Under the pieces are notes generated by a model. It ran no database searches. It saw nothing but the letters and a program-made list of their open reading frames with translations, and had not been told where the DNA came from. Position numbers and translations under genes: made by a program. From the NCBI RefSeq assembly GCF_905475395.1, contig NC_058337.1:110912368-110976367 (forward strand): a DNA stretch of 64,000 nucleotides. Reading direction: 5' to 3'. Below, piece after piece: positions 50,033-61,559 of the stretch. This DNA comes from Chrysoperla carnea (Eukaryota; Arthropoda; Insecta; Neuroptera; Chrysopidae). The number at the start of each line of letters is the position of its first letter. Position 1 is the first letter of the stretch.

Positions 50033-50644
50033 TGATTTTAAAACCAATTTGAGTTATATAAATTATTATTACAATTTTGCCATTGCAAACACTGTGTCAG
50101 ATATTATTCTTACCTCTTCTACTTACCAATCGTTGACAATATTTTTAAAAATTAGAGCACGTGATCGATTTATTTTTTATCACCAACAAAACAAAGACTT
50201 TGTAAAAGCGTACGTATTTGAAATTAAATAAATTATACTTTTGATTAGCCTTTATTGAAAGGACTTCTTTTATTTAAAAAAAAAAATTTATCGTATATGT
50301 ATTTTAGATTTTTTTTTTTTACTTTATTTAAGACAAATTCTACTGCTTTTTTATACACTAAACATATTTGTGAAATAAAGGAAACATGTGTTTTCAATAG
50401 AATTGTATGTGTCCTTTATACACAGGATAAAAAAAAGGTTCATGTATTTTTTCTTTTGCTTTTTATATACTATATGATTTTTCATACACACTACATAGCT
50501 GTTCGGATAAACGTAGGTACATACAGTATAATTTTTTTTTGAATTTTTGTTAATTTTCTGGTAGAAAGCTACGGTTTTGATCTGAAAAAAATAAAAAAAC
50601 ACTTGTGAGCATCAGGGCTCCATCACTAAGAGGATTTTTCTCTC
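50033..50644. other. intergenic AT-rich DNA
   Basis: Frames at 50255-50602 on both strands are poly-T/poly-A driven and overlap each other; no gene was called. Confidence 0.45.
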
Positions 50645-50953
50645 TCATGATGTCATTTTTTGATCCCCGAACCAAAAAAAGGAGTGTTATAAGTTTGACC
50701 GCTATGTGTGTGTCTGGCTGTAATTTAATGGAGAGTGTTCTTAGATATGTTTCACATGCTTAGATGTGTTATGGTTCCGTACCCGAAACAAATAAAACGT
50801 AGGTCATGATCCTCTAAATCAGTTCAGTTTAGAGAAGGCTATAAGGAAAAGGTAATTTAATGAAGAGTGTTCTTAGATATGTTTTGAGTGCGAGTTTAGG
50901 GATCCGTAGCTGAAAAATTTGTCGGGAGTTTTATTTTGTAAATTTCACTCGTG
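50645..50953 (+). repeat. dispersed repeat A, partial copy
   Basis: The start is ATTTTTTGATCCCCGAACCA then AAAAAAGGAGTGTTATAAGT. The end is TGTCGGGAGTTTTATTTTGT then AAATTTCACTCG. Both termini are present, but the second module and the 200 bp middle are missing. The GGAGAGTGTTCTTAGATATG block is present twice. Confidence 0.65.
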
Positions 50954-52429
50954 ATAAGCAAGCACTTGACCAGAATGCCACTGTTACGTATTTATCAACA
51001 GCTATACTAGAATGGGCCTCTGTCCTAAAATTTTTTTATTTCTTTAAAAACGTGTGAAATCAATTTTTTCATAACATCAATAACTACTAACGAAAATATG
51101 TATGATTTAATTGTACAAATCGACAGGAAGGAAAAAAACACTTGGAGACGTCATAACCTGCAATTGCCATTTACACTTCATATTAAAAATTGTTTTGCAA
51201 GAATAAAAGAGAAAAATTGTTTTATGGCTTATATGTATATTTCATGTTGGTCAATCGATTTTAATTTTGATTTCAGATATTGTCATCTATTCTTGTACAT
51301 TTTCAAATTTTAACGAAAATGCATTGAAATTAATAAAAAAGACTAAATAAAATAAAGTTATTTGTCAGATTTCTAAGGATTTTATCCATCCCGATTCTTG
51401 TACTAAAATAGCAGGAAATAGAAATTTCATTTGTTGAACAGTGAGTCCCCCTTTTTATTTTATATTTATATTGTGTTTGGTAAACTCATTTGCTTTGTGC
51501 GATGTAATTTAACAAATAAAATTGTAAAAAATTGTAAATTTCGAGTTTTAGGATTTTATATTTTACAAATTTTGTTGTAGTTGTTTGACATTTTTAATCA
51601 ATGCCTTTGAGAATTATAACATGCTATATATAGAGTGGACAGTTTTAATCGTATATTGAAAAAATTTATTACGGTACTAAAATACAGGAAAAGAATTTCG
51701 AACAAAAAATATTGGACTCAAATACCTGGAGAACATCTTTTTAGACATCTTTGAATTTTAAATAGCCCATTTGGGCTATATAAGTGAACTCGTTACGGAT
51801 AAGAGAACAACAGAACTACAGAAAAGTGGGTAATTGTAAAACTACTAAATAACAGAAAAGTGGGTAGTTGTAAAACATCAGACTGCGGAGACATACCCTA
51901 AGAGTGTTCATAGATAAAAAAAAATTACTTTACTGATATAAGCCTCACACTCGTTTTTTGAGGTTTGATCAGAAAATGTCAGATTAAAGTGTATAAATTC
52001 ATCTTTAAGCTGAATTTGAGACGAAATTGTGGCGAATCAATACAATTTATTAAAAACAATGTTTCAAATAAAAATTTTTTATCTTTTCAAATCTCTTTCA
52101 GAAAATTAATTTGTAAGGATTGTACATCCTTAAGTGTCCGAGAATGTTGGTAGTCACTAGTTTTCCCTAAAGCATTTCAAGAGCAAAACAAAACAAAATA
52201 AAATTAATGATCAAATAAAAAAATATTTCTTTTTATATAAAAATCCTTACGTTTATTTCTGATTAATGTTAGGTGTGTTTTTATTTACCCGAATCAAAAT
52301 CATTAATATTTAACGCCTCATTGAGTAACAAATCATTTACAATTGCTTTTACTTTATTGTTACTTGTTTATTTGTAAATAAATTATGATAAAAAATTGCG
52401 CGTTACTCATTTTGGTAAATGATTTTAGC
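50954..52429. other. intergenic AT-rich DNA
   Basis: No supported gene. GTGGGTA(A/G)TTGTAAAAC occurs twice around 51828-51875, within the near-duplicated phrase AACAGAAAAGTGGGTA. Confidence 0.45.
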
Positions 52430-52600
52430 CACTTTTTTAACTCCCGACCTCAGGGAGGGGTTTTTATGAGTTTAATGTGTCTTTGTACCTTTGTACCTTA
52501 GTGTTTGTCTGTTGCATCGTAGCTCCTAAACGAATGAGTCGATTTTTTTTAAGATAATTTGATCAAGAGTACGACCCTTTTAAGACGGCCCTTTTACGTC
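52430..52600 (+). repeat. repeat related to family A
   Basis: TTTTTTAACTCCCGACCTCA then GGGAGGGGTTTTTATGAGTT precede GTCTGTTGCATCGTAGCTCC then TAAACGAATGAGTCGATTTT. The GCATCGTAGCTCCTAAACG core is the family A signature, but the start differs, so it is a sister family or a recombinant. Confidence 0.45.
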
Positions 52601-55135
52601 TTTTAAATGATTAAGAAAACTAGAAAGCATTATTGTTCCAGAAATTGATAAAACTTGATTTGTGTACTATTGAAACAAAAAAATATAACGAGAGGATTTA
52701 AATTAGGATTGGGAAACGAATCAGGATATAATATCTTGTAAAATACTCATTAATGTCTTCGTAGTCCCCATAAGTCCAAAGTAAATATTCCAAGGACATA
52801 AAAATCTGCTTGCTATTACGATTGAAAGTGTCTGAAATATGAACTGAAAAAAGTTCCCAGTTCTGGATATCAACTCTCGCTTACGAATTTAGCCCATGTT
52901 AAAGAAACTGCTTGTCCAATTATCAATACGATAGAATTTTTGTGTTCCTTGCAAAAAAAAATTCGGTTTTTACCAACACACATAATGGACCCTGCATATT
53001 TTTCAAAAAATCAATAAAATCAAAACAACAACAAAATTATTTCAGAATTGATGAAACTTGATTTGTAGAGTACTTTTGGTCCATCAGATTTAAAAATCGG
53101 GTTCAATTTACAATTGGGTGAGTAATTTTTGGTATATTGGTAAAAATCGACTACAAAGCTATAATTTCGGAGCCATATCGAAAGATTCTCATCTAATCGA
53201 CAAATAAACTGAATAGTTACTCTGGAAATTCTATTGACACTGCGCCATTACAAAATAAGTTTTATCCAAATCGAAGAAAATCAAATTATATCCATTTTTG
53301 CAATATTCTTCCGAGGTACTATCCAACGAGGTAGGTATTGTAATTATGTCGAAGTACTGCAATTTAATTGATATTTCAATGTCAAATTAAATATGAAAAA
53401 AATTATTTTTTTCATTGTATGACTAATAAAAATTTAAAGATAAAACAGAATTTGGAGATAAGATAATAAACGTTTATACATACAAAAAAAAAAATGTAAT
53501 CATGTTTAAAAATATTTTGATTTTTAACAAATTATCATATTTGTTTTAACAATAATTACCTAACATGCCTGCTAAAATTAGACTATTGATTTAATTTTAT
53601 TCTCAAATGTTTTTTATCAGAATGTAAATTGTAATTTTGTCATATAACTATTCCATCTGTTTGATATATTCATATTTTCTACTTATTTTACACGTAGTCT
53701 CTTTTCAAAAAAATGAAATTTTTACATACAATTATAATTTGTAATTCCAAGAGCTGCCTTATTCAGTCAATCTATGTACTCTTTCAAAAATGTTTTTATT
53801 TGACAGAACAACAAGAGTTTTTTTTCTTTGAAGCATAATAAGAATAGATAGGAATCATAACAGATAGGAAGCTGAATTGGTACAGATTTGGAGATGATTT
53901 CTTTATGTATATGTAAAATATTTATTTGCTTCACTTCTAGCCATGAATTATTTTTTGAAGTCTTATCATCTAGACGAAATTAAAAGGCGTGAACAAAACA
54001 ACAGGTGTTAAAATAAATAATCAGGGATATTAATTGTGTTTTTTAATTTCCACAAACTACCTACCTACACATTGTATTATAATTAAAAATATACTATAAT
54101 ATGATCTGGGGATCCGTATATTAAAATTCATTAATCAACATTTAACACATTCACATTAAAATGATAGAACTTAAAACTTAAATTCAACCACTTGCATACA
54201 AAAATCAACCAAATTTGTTTTTTGTGTTTTACGGAAATTTGGGTGACGATCATCCAAATGTAGACAATTTGCGCTAAGAAGTGCGTAGGTATACAAGAAA
54301 TATTATCTGAGCGCATAGTTTTTGTGCGATATCATCGATGGGGCTTTTTGTGCTTAATTTTAATGTCTCTAGATCAACAATCGTCTTTCGACATTGCAAA
54401 AATATTTTTCGCAAAATATTTATTTTTGCAAATTGCTTGAATTATTTACTGAACCGATTGATGTAAAGTTTCTTACCAAATAATACAAATATTTATATTA
54501 ACGCTGTAAACCAATCATATATTGTTTTTAGGTTTTTAAGTTCTATCATTTTAAATGTAAAACCCTATATAAGATATTTATATAATATATCTACATTACT
54601 ATTTTTCTCCTGATTGAAATGAAAATTAAAAGCGGTGAAATTAATATTTCAGGTGAATGGAGCTTTCGTAGAAATTGACGATAATACCTACTGTTCTTGA
54701 ATTTTAATTTTTTCCAACCCGCTCAAATAATCTCTATTACAAAAACGTTGTATCTATTTTAGACCTATATTTTAACGTAAATATACAATTCTTCTCCAAG
54801 ACGGGCGAAAATTTTTAAGTCTAACGAATTTACGAAATGAAAAAAAGTAAATTTCTTCCTCTTAGTAATATGCTATCGAGTATAAACTATTGTAAAATGT
54901 TTTGTTATAGTCAAGCGTAACGCACTTTCGACGAGTTGTACACAACACACACTTTATCAGAATTTTTTAATTAAAGTTAAACCGAAACATTGATTGTTGA
55001 CGAACGGTTGATAACATTTGATATTGATTGATTTGGTGTTAATAATAGCAAACAAAAAATTAATGCACAACAAAAGGTTTCTTTTACAAAACTAGTTTTT
55101 GCGATTCCACGACTATTTAAAACAAACCAGTTAAA
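52601..55135. other. intergenic DNA upstream of FABP gene 2
   Basis: No gene or clear repeat. The last 100 bp lack a convincing TATA box at the expected distance; only TATTTAAA at 55114-55121, too near the ATG at 55136, was seen. Confidence 0.45.
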
Positions 55136-56412
55136 ATGATATCATTAGTGGGAAAATACGCCTATGTGAAACAGGAAAATTTAGTTGAATTTTATAAATC
55201 ATTGAGTAAGGAAAACAAAATTATTTATAAATTTCAATACGATAATTTTCCATTAATTGTACTCGTTATGTTTAGATGTACCCGAAGCATTTGTCGACAA
55301 ATTAATACCCAAAATAAATTCATTAAAAGAATTTAAGGTCGATGGATACAAAGTTACCATAACAGGAAATTATGAAGCAACTTATATTCTTGACAAAGAA
55401 GTGGATGAAACTAATGAGTATAATTATACACTGAAGGTAATTATAAAATAATTATTTTTTAACAAAATGGTGACAATTTGATCCCTCCATCAAAATTTTT
55501 GAACCATTGAAATTTCAATTTAAATATAAAAAGCTTGCTCCTCCAAGAAACCGTTAAACTTTCATCATGACATGAATTATTTTGTCGGCATTTAAGTTGG
55601 TATTTCTAATTTTTCTAAATTTTCTATATCATTATTAAATCGTTCGAAAATAAATGGGTAATTTTAAAAAATTTATTCATCTGCAAGTCGTTAAAACGTT
55701 TTAGAGTTAATAATAGACGAAGTTTTCGAAAAACACAATCAATGCAAACAACAATTTTTGTAAAATAATTTTGGTTTCAATTTAGATTCAGATTAAATTA
55801 GTTTTTCTTTCCATATATACACGGTTTGTGTTTAAATTTAAAATACTCAAAATGTGTTTTTATTTTTTTGTAGAGCATAGCTAAAATGGAAGGGAATAAA
55901 CTAATTGTAACTAGTAGGACACCAGAACAACCAAATACAACATTGAAAAGAGTTTATGAATCCAACGATAGAGAGCTTATAATTGTAAGTAAATGTAATT
56001 TTATACTTTTCAACAAAATTGATAGGGAAATTGTATTCTCACTAATTCAGTATAGTCTTGGAATGCCTGAGGATCGCCAAGAAAATTGGGTGTTTACTCT
56101 TTGAACAGTAATTATTAATTAACATAAATAGCCAACTATGTCCGTCAAATATTTGGCGTTTATTGTGTATTTCATTTTTTTTAAATCCGTTAGAACAGAA
56201 TTAACGGACACAATAATTTCAGTTTAAAATAAAATTTTGGATGGGTACCAGATAGTAATTATTTTACAAAGATAATACATTAGAATAATATATAAGAAAA
56301 CAGGAAGAGAATGATTTTTATGTATTAGTGTTTTTCTTGTATTTTTCAGACAATGTCTTGTCAAAAAACTCCAGTAATAGCGAAATACTATTATAGAAGA
56401 GTATTGCCATGA
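55136..56412 (+). CDS. fatty-acid-binding protein family gene 2 (FABP-like, 134 aa)
   Basis: Exons are 55136-55205, 55276-55436, 55874-55984 and 56350-56412. Introns are 70, 437 and 365 bp, with donors GTAAGG, GTAATT and GTAAGT and acceptors TTTAG, TGTAG and TTCAG. Phases are 1, 0, 0, as in its paralogs. The protein begins MISLVGKYAYVKQENLVEFY, one residue shorter at the N-terminus than the others. It has VPEAFVDKLIPK in the lid, then KVDGYKVTITG, ILDKEVDETNEYNY, SIAKMEGNKLIV and LKRVYE. It ends AKYYYRRVLP, with two extra residues (LP) after the usual last strand. The Arg near residue 105 is kept and the terminal R-x-Y site is K-Y-Y. It is the longest gene of the set because of its two larger introns. 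No canonical AATAAA was seen just downstream. Reading on past the exon 1 and exon 2 donors gives frames that soon stop, which supports splicing. Confidence 0.88.
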
Positions 56413-57544
56413 AAATCACCATTTTACCAGAAAAATTTTGTTTTTATTTATTTTGTATTTATGTTTAATATACTTTATTTTGCGAAATTTTTGATAATTT
56501 TTTGTTTTTTTTAGTATATCTATATATATCACTCTTTTTACCCAGCAAAATATTTGGATCAAAAGTCCTCGTTCTGACATGTTCCTATCTGATAAGTGGC
56601 CATTGTCAATTAGTTAAACTTTCTAATTTTTATTTTCGAATGATATCTCAAATTCATTCCTTCACGTAAATCGCTTCAAGTTTTTCAATCGCTACCGTCG
56701 TCTGTCAATTATACGAAATAATAATTTTGATACGAAAAAACAATTATGGATAAAACTTTTCAGACCGTTTTTGCCAAAACTATAAGGTTTTCGAAAAAAT
56801 GTTTCGAACAAAAAATGTAACCTTTTTAATTAAGAAAAACTATTAACAGTGATTGAGTAGAATGATATTTTCATTGAGCCTGAAATCCTAGGTCAAGCAC
56901 CCTGTATAACGAATCTGTGTCTCTTTAATTGTACATTGGCTCGAAAAATACTTGAAGTAACATTTTGTTTTAAATTCTTTTTAAAATTGCTGGAATATTT
57001 CTGCCTGTGGTCATACGGAACACCTTGTATAATGCTACCAAATTTTAAATAAATTGTGTTTTTAATTTCGTATAAACGCGATAAGATTAAGCACTTTATT
57101 AATTTATGCCCCGTATAGCCTGACAACATATGCATTTGCAATTGTTTTGAAACAATTAGACTTTAATCTTTAGTTTTCAAAATAAGTGTGCAATGACTTA
57201 TCGAGTAACCCGATGCAACGTTTTTGTATTGTTTTCTTGGTGAGCAAATAACCGCAAACTATCTCAAGTACATGGCTTTGTCCTTCCAATCGTCAATTCA
57301 ACAAACAATCTATTCAAAATCAAAAATATTATCATTTAACCTTCAATCTATTATTGTTATGAATCGTACTTTAAAACTTGTTGAAAAATCCACTACGTAG
57401 ATCAAGGCTTCAATATTAAAAAATAATTTGATTTATTTAACCATTCATAGGATTTTTGAAGGAAGGGACTTCTTATTTTGGTTGCCAAATTTTATATTTA
57501 TTGTTGTTTTGTATTTTCTTTCAAAATTGCGTAAAACACTTAGG
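56413..57544. other. intergenic, with transposon-end-like motifs
   Basis: CACCCTGTATAACGAATC at 56898 and GGAACACCTTGTATAATGCT at 57018 both resemble the (T)ATACAGGGTG ends of insect DNA elements in the same orientation. No complete element was delimited, and the minus frame 56893-57141 was not called. Confidence 0.4.
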
Positions 57545-57735
57545 CTAGGTTAGTTTCAGTCATATTGGCTATCCCCGTTAGACACACTTAGGTCATAGGT
57601 TCATTGTCATCTTTTTGAGAGGCTGAGTACTCCTCCTGCATGCCATGAACTATACCAGTCCATTAAAAATACTAAGCAAATTCATTTTCGTCGTGACGGC
57701 GCTTTAACCAACTGAGCCACTAGAAGTCTCAGACA
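57545..57735 (-). repeat. tRNA-derived SINE-like copy 2
   Basis: The minus strand begins CTTCTAGTGGCTCAGTTGGT then TAAAGCGCCGTC, a good box A context. Further on are CATGGCATGCAGGAGGAGTA and CTCAGCCTCTCAAAAA, matching copy 1 at 11530-11795 in the same order. The 3' limit is uncertain. Confidence 0.5.
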
Positions 57736-58189
57736 AAATTGAAGTTGGTTTTTTTGAATAAGATTGTTTCAGTTGAAAGAGGTGTTTCATTTGTGTTAGT
57801 TTCAGTATCCACCACACTTTAATTTAACAGGAAGAGGCAGCCATAGAGCCTTAATTTTAAAATGGAGCTCAAAATTCACCCTTCAATCCTTGGCATTCAC
57901 TATGAGCACTGCAGCTTCTCTACCCGCCACAGATATATTAAAAAGGTGTGACATATAGCTATTGCCTTGATACTCAGTTTCGAAAATATATCGTAGGAAT
58001 TTTCAACGACATGTTGAAGTGGTAGTCTTTGCGCAAGACTCGCTTGAAATCAAATGGCTTGGAAACGGCAAACAGCCACAGCTCCTCATCTGCACAAAAG
58101 TACAATAAGTTTTCCGAACACACCTAATAATTAATTTTTAAAAATAGAACACACACATAAAAATTTGAATATTATTATCTTAGTTATAT
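57736..58189. other. intergenic DNA of slightly higher GC
   Basis: No motif-bearing frame was found, though 57880-58100 reads like a decayed coding repeat. Confidence 0.35.
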
Positions 58190-58440
58190 TTTAGTAATCG
58201 AAGAGTAAGTTTACGGCATTTAATATGAAAAATGGTGTCAGCCAAATGTCGCCTGTGGACTTAATGCAGCATTTCCTTCGTTCGAGATAATTTTCTATGA
58301 TTTCAGGTGCTCCAACGTTGTAGTTTTCTTGATATAGACGTGACTCTTAAGAAAATCCCACCAAAAGAAACTCTAATGGTGTATTCTTGGCTGAACGAAC
58401 GCTACCATGAGACACGTTTATAATTATCTCCAATGCTTAC
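58190..58440 (-). mobile_element. possible relic of a DDE transposase C-terminus
   Basis: On the minus strand the text from 58410 to 58330 (frame with FGGIFLR) resembles the PPRSPDLTPLDFFLWGFLK-type region of Tc1/IS630-like transposases. It is followed downstream by a GGCGACATTTGGCTGACACC end, where such ORFs often finish with a Gly-His-rich tail. Stops and substitutions are many. The call rests on weak pattern memory. Confidence 0.25.
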
Positions 58441-58872
58441 AGTTTCCTCAAACTTTTGTACAATGGTGTGAATTATTTGCATCATTGTGCAAAATTTATT
58501 TGAATGATTAAATTGGTGTAATCATCCCGTAAAAGTATATGACAGTTGTTAAAAAATTGTTATTTTTGAATATCCATTGTGAAAAATTTGAGCGTTGTTG
58601 AGCGTTAGATAAACGATTCATATGGTAAATGGATTGTTTCTAACATATGACATTTAAAACAAGCAAAAGTAGTCACAACATTCTAAATTACAGAGTTGCA
58701 AGGATAGGAAACTGCAATTGAACCACCCTTTACAATAATAAAACCGCATAAATATATTCTAATTCCACAGAAGGATTAAATCATAGGAATAATTACTTTT
58801 TGTGACACTTAAACATTCATCTTTATTTTTGTAGTATGTTATCTAATCATAAGTGATTTGAAACACATTATT

Positions 58873-58911
58873 TATAAGCTGTTGATTTTTATAAATAAGC
58901 CGGTAGTCAGT
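58873..58911 (+). promoter_or_regulatory. probable core promoter of FABP gene 3
   Basis: Two TATA candidates, TATAAG (58873) and TATAAATA (58890-58897), precede an insect-type initiator TCAGT at 58907-58911. The first TATA is 36 bp from the initiator A, a fair spacing. The resulting leader to the ATG at 58965 would be about 56 nt. Confidence 0.5.
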
Positions 58912-58964
58912 TTAAAATTTAGAATTAAAACAGTAGTATTCTAATTGTCAATACACACTCAAAA

Positions 58965-59907
58965 ATGGCAGCTTCACTTGTTGGTAAATACGAATATGAT
59001 AAAAATGAAAAAGTGGCAGATTTTTACAAAGGATTACGTATGTAGGATATATCTATCATTAGTTCTAATAATATTTTGCGTGATATATCTACTTTGATTT
59101 CGACTTTTAGATGTACCTGAAACAATGATTGAGAGACTTGTACCAAAAGCTGGAATGAAAAGAGAAATTACTGTTGATGGAAACAAAATAACAATTGTTG
59201 GTTCATCCCCTGTAACTTTCGTCTTGGATACTGAAATTGAAGAAACTAACGAACATAATTACACATTCAAGGTAAATCTCAAAATTTTAGTCTTAGAGAT
59301 ACTGATAAATTTTAGACGAAACTGTAACCCAACATTCTTAGTCATTAGCAAGGCGAACAGTACGAAAATCTCAGATAAAAGTAACTAAATAGGGTTATAA
59401 TGTTCTTCATCTTTGCTTAAAACATAAATTTTAAATAAAATTAATAGAAAAATGCTCAAAATTCTGAAAATTTTTATAAAATTTATCATCTGAGAATATC
59501 ATCTCCTACCCTCTTTTCAACCACTTGTATATTAAAATCGATCTTGTTTCAACACTAAATAGAAGCAGATTTTGGGGTTGTTCTTATTTAATAGATTCTT
59601 ATTTAATAAATATAAGCAGCTGAATAAAATCGTATATTCTGTATTTATTTCAGAGTACAGCAAAACTTGATGGTAATGTTTTAATCGTGGATAGCAAAAG
59701 TGTTAAAGACGATGTCACTCTACATCGAACCTACCAAACTAATGAAAAAGGGCTCATGGTTGTAAGTAACTATAACAAAAATTGAATTACAATTACAAAT
59801 TTCTATAAAATTTCTTTTCAATTATATCTAAAAATTCTTCATTTTTTCAGGTTCTAACCGCAGACCAAACCGATGTTGTAGCTAAGATATACTTTAAAAG
59901 AGTGTAA
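58965..59907 (+). CDS. fatty-acid-binding protein family gene 3 (FABP-like, 132 aa)
   Basis: Exons are 58965-59037, 59111-59271, 59654-59761 and 59851-59907. Introns of 73, 382 and 89 bp are GT-AG with phases 1, 0, 0. The start MAASLVGKYEYDKNEKVADF lies in an AAAAATGG context. Other segments are VPETMIERLVPKAG (helix lid), REITVDGNKITIVG, FVLDTEIEETNEHNYTFK, STAKLDGNVLIVDSKSVK, LHRTYQ and VVAKIYFKRV at the C-terminus. STAK(M/L)(D/E)GN, LIV and SKSVK are shared with gene 1, the closest paralog. Inferred role: a soluble carrier of fatty acyl ligands in the cytosol. The carboxylate-binding pair has Arg in HRTY, but Lys-Ile-Tyr in place of Arg-x-Tyr. A stop follows soon after the exon 3 donor if it is read through, consistent with splicing. 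A polyadenylation signal lies 20 bp after the stop codon. Confidence 0.9.
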
Positions 59908-59926
59908 AACAGTATTGTAAAACAGA

Positions 59927-59932
59927 AATAAA
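59927..59932 (+). terminator. AATAAA polyadenylation signal of FABP gene 3
   Basis: The canonical hexamer begins 20 bp after the TAA and overlaps a second AATAAA. Confidence 0.7.
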
Positions 59933-61127
59933 ATAAAAAAATTGCCTTGTGAATCGAAATTCAAAATCAATTATTTTCTTTCCCTTGCATTAAACTATGT
60001 AATATACATTAGTTATGAATAAAATCCTGGAGTAATGTCTCCAAAAGATAATTCCTCCCACTAATTGAGTGAGCCGGATTTCTTCAATTAGTAACAATCG
60101 CAATTTTACAGAGGACAAATATAAAATAAGACTTTGAGCAGAATTCATAAAAGTAACTTTTTTATGGCATAGAATATATTTATTAATATCTTTATTTATA
60201 TGTTTTGAAATAAAATGCACCGCTTGGAACGTTTATTAATAAAAAAAGTTATGGATACAAAATGTAACAATAATAATATATTTATAAAACAAAACGATTT
60301 TATTAATTTAACCATAGAAGTCCTCCTCACAAATCCCACAAAAATATAATATTAGCATCAACAAAACCGTCTTATAGTTCTTGTACAGCTAATCCTAATT
60401 TTTTGTTAAATTATGGATCCAGTAACGCTCAAAAAGTTGACAACCCCCTATACAAAGAATATCGAAATAATTTTAAAAAATGCATTATTAAACTACTGCC
60501 ATTTACACTTTGACAAAGTTGATATAAAATTAGTTAAATATATGAGACAAAGATAGTTTTGTGTCTATTCGAGAGCGCTTTTCCGTAAATAAATTTTAGC
60601 ACTGGAAGCATAATCCAGTATGAAAAGTCATAATAGAGGCTGTTGTTTTAAAAGTAGGTATAAACCTTAAATTCAAATTAATGACATAAATATAACATCA
60701 TTAGCCATGAAATTGGGCTATTTGGAAAACTAAATGTATGCCACTTTCATTCTAGTGGGAGTCAGCTTGACAGCTGATTTTTACTCAATATATTTTTTGT
60801 TATTCAGCTACGACTCATCTACGATTCCAAATTCATATGAAAATCAAAAATGGATGCAAAACTTTACAATGAGCCCAATATAGTGGCGATTGATACTCTT
60901 TTTACCCGACTGCCAAGTAGCTCGAAGTATTTCAACATTAAAGGTATCGTTATATTCCTCTTAAAACTCCAAATGCCCTTAGGTAAGTGGAAGTCCTATT
61001 TTCGACCTTGTAGAAACTTATCCTTAGGTGTTGCATCGTTATTCTCTCCTTTATTAACTGTGAGATAACAAAATATATTGAGTACTAGCTAGCAGTCAGT
61101 TATCAAGCTAATTTCCTCTGGCAACAG
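59933..61127. other. intergenic between FABP genes 3 and 4
   Basis: No gene was called. Frames at 59990-60220 (minus) and 60850-61068 (plus) lack motifs. Confidence 0.45.
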
Positions 61128-61287
61128 TGTAGTCAAGTAAGGTTTTCGCAACATGCCCACTTTATACTTAATTTTAGCAATCCACGATGTTTTTATGCTT
61201 AAAACTCTGTAGCCAAGTAAGGTTTTCGCAACATGCCCACTTTATACTTAATTTTAGCAATCCACGATGTTTTTACGCTTAAAATTC
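61128..61287 (+). repeat. 80 bp tandem duplication upstream of FABP gene 4
   Basis: Copies 61128-61207 and 61208-61287 (unit containing GGTTTTCGCAACATGCCCAC and ATCCACGATGTTTTTA) differ by only about three bases. The 61-codon minus frame at 61199-61384 runs through the second copy and is not considered a gene. Confidence 0.95.
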
Positions 61288-61465
61288 TGCCCGATAGAAA
61301 TAAAATGCAATTTTGTTGGCATGCTCGACGCGACATTAGAAAGCCTTTTCTTGCAATATTAGATGCATGTAAACGAAGTGTCATAAAAAAATTGTAAATT
61401 AATTTTGTTAAATTATATTACTGCAATTATGCAATTAAATGCATGTACTGCAATTAAAAATTTAA

Positions 61466-61473
61466 TATAAAAA
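61466..61473 (+). promoter_or_regulatory. TATA box of FABP gene 4
   Basis: TATAAAAA followed by G lies 94 bp before the ATG at 61560, predicting transcription start near 61497. An initiator-like TCAGT is further down at 61514. Confidence 0.6.
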
Positions 61474-61559
61474 GCCGATAATATTAGTAGTGATTTGCGT
61501 TTTATAAAACAATTCAGTTCCCATAAACACTCTCTCAGTTTTTATTTTTCTCAAGAATA

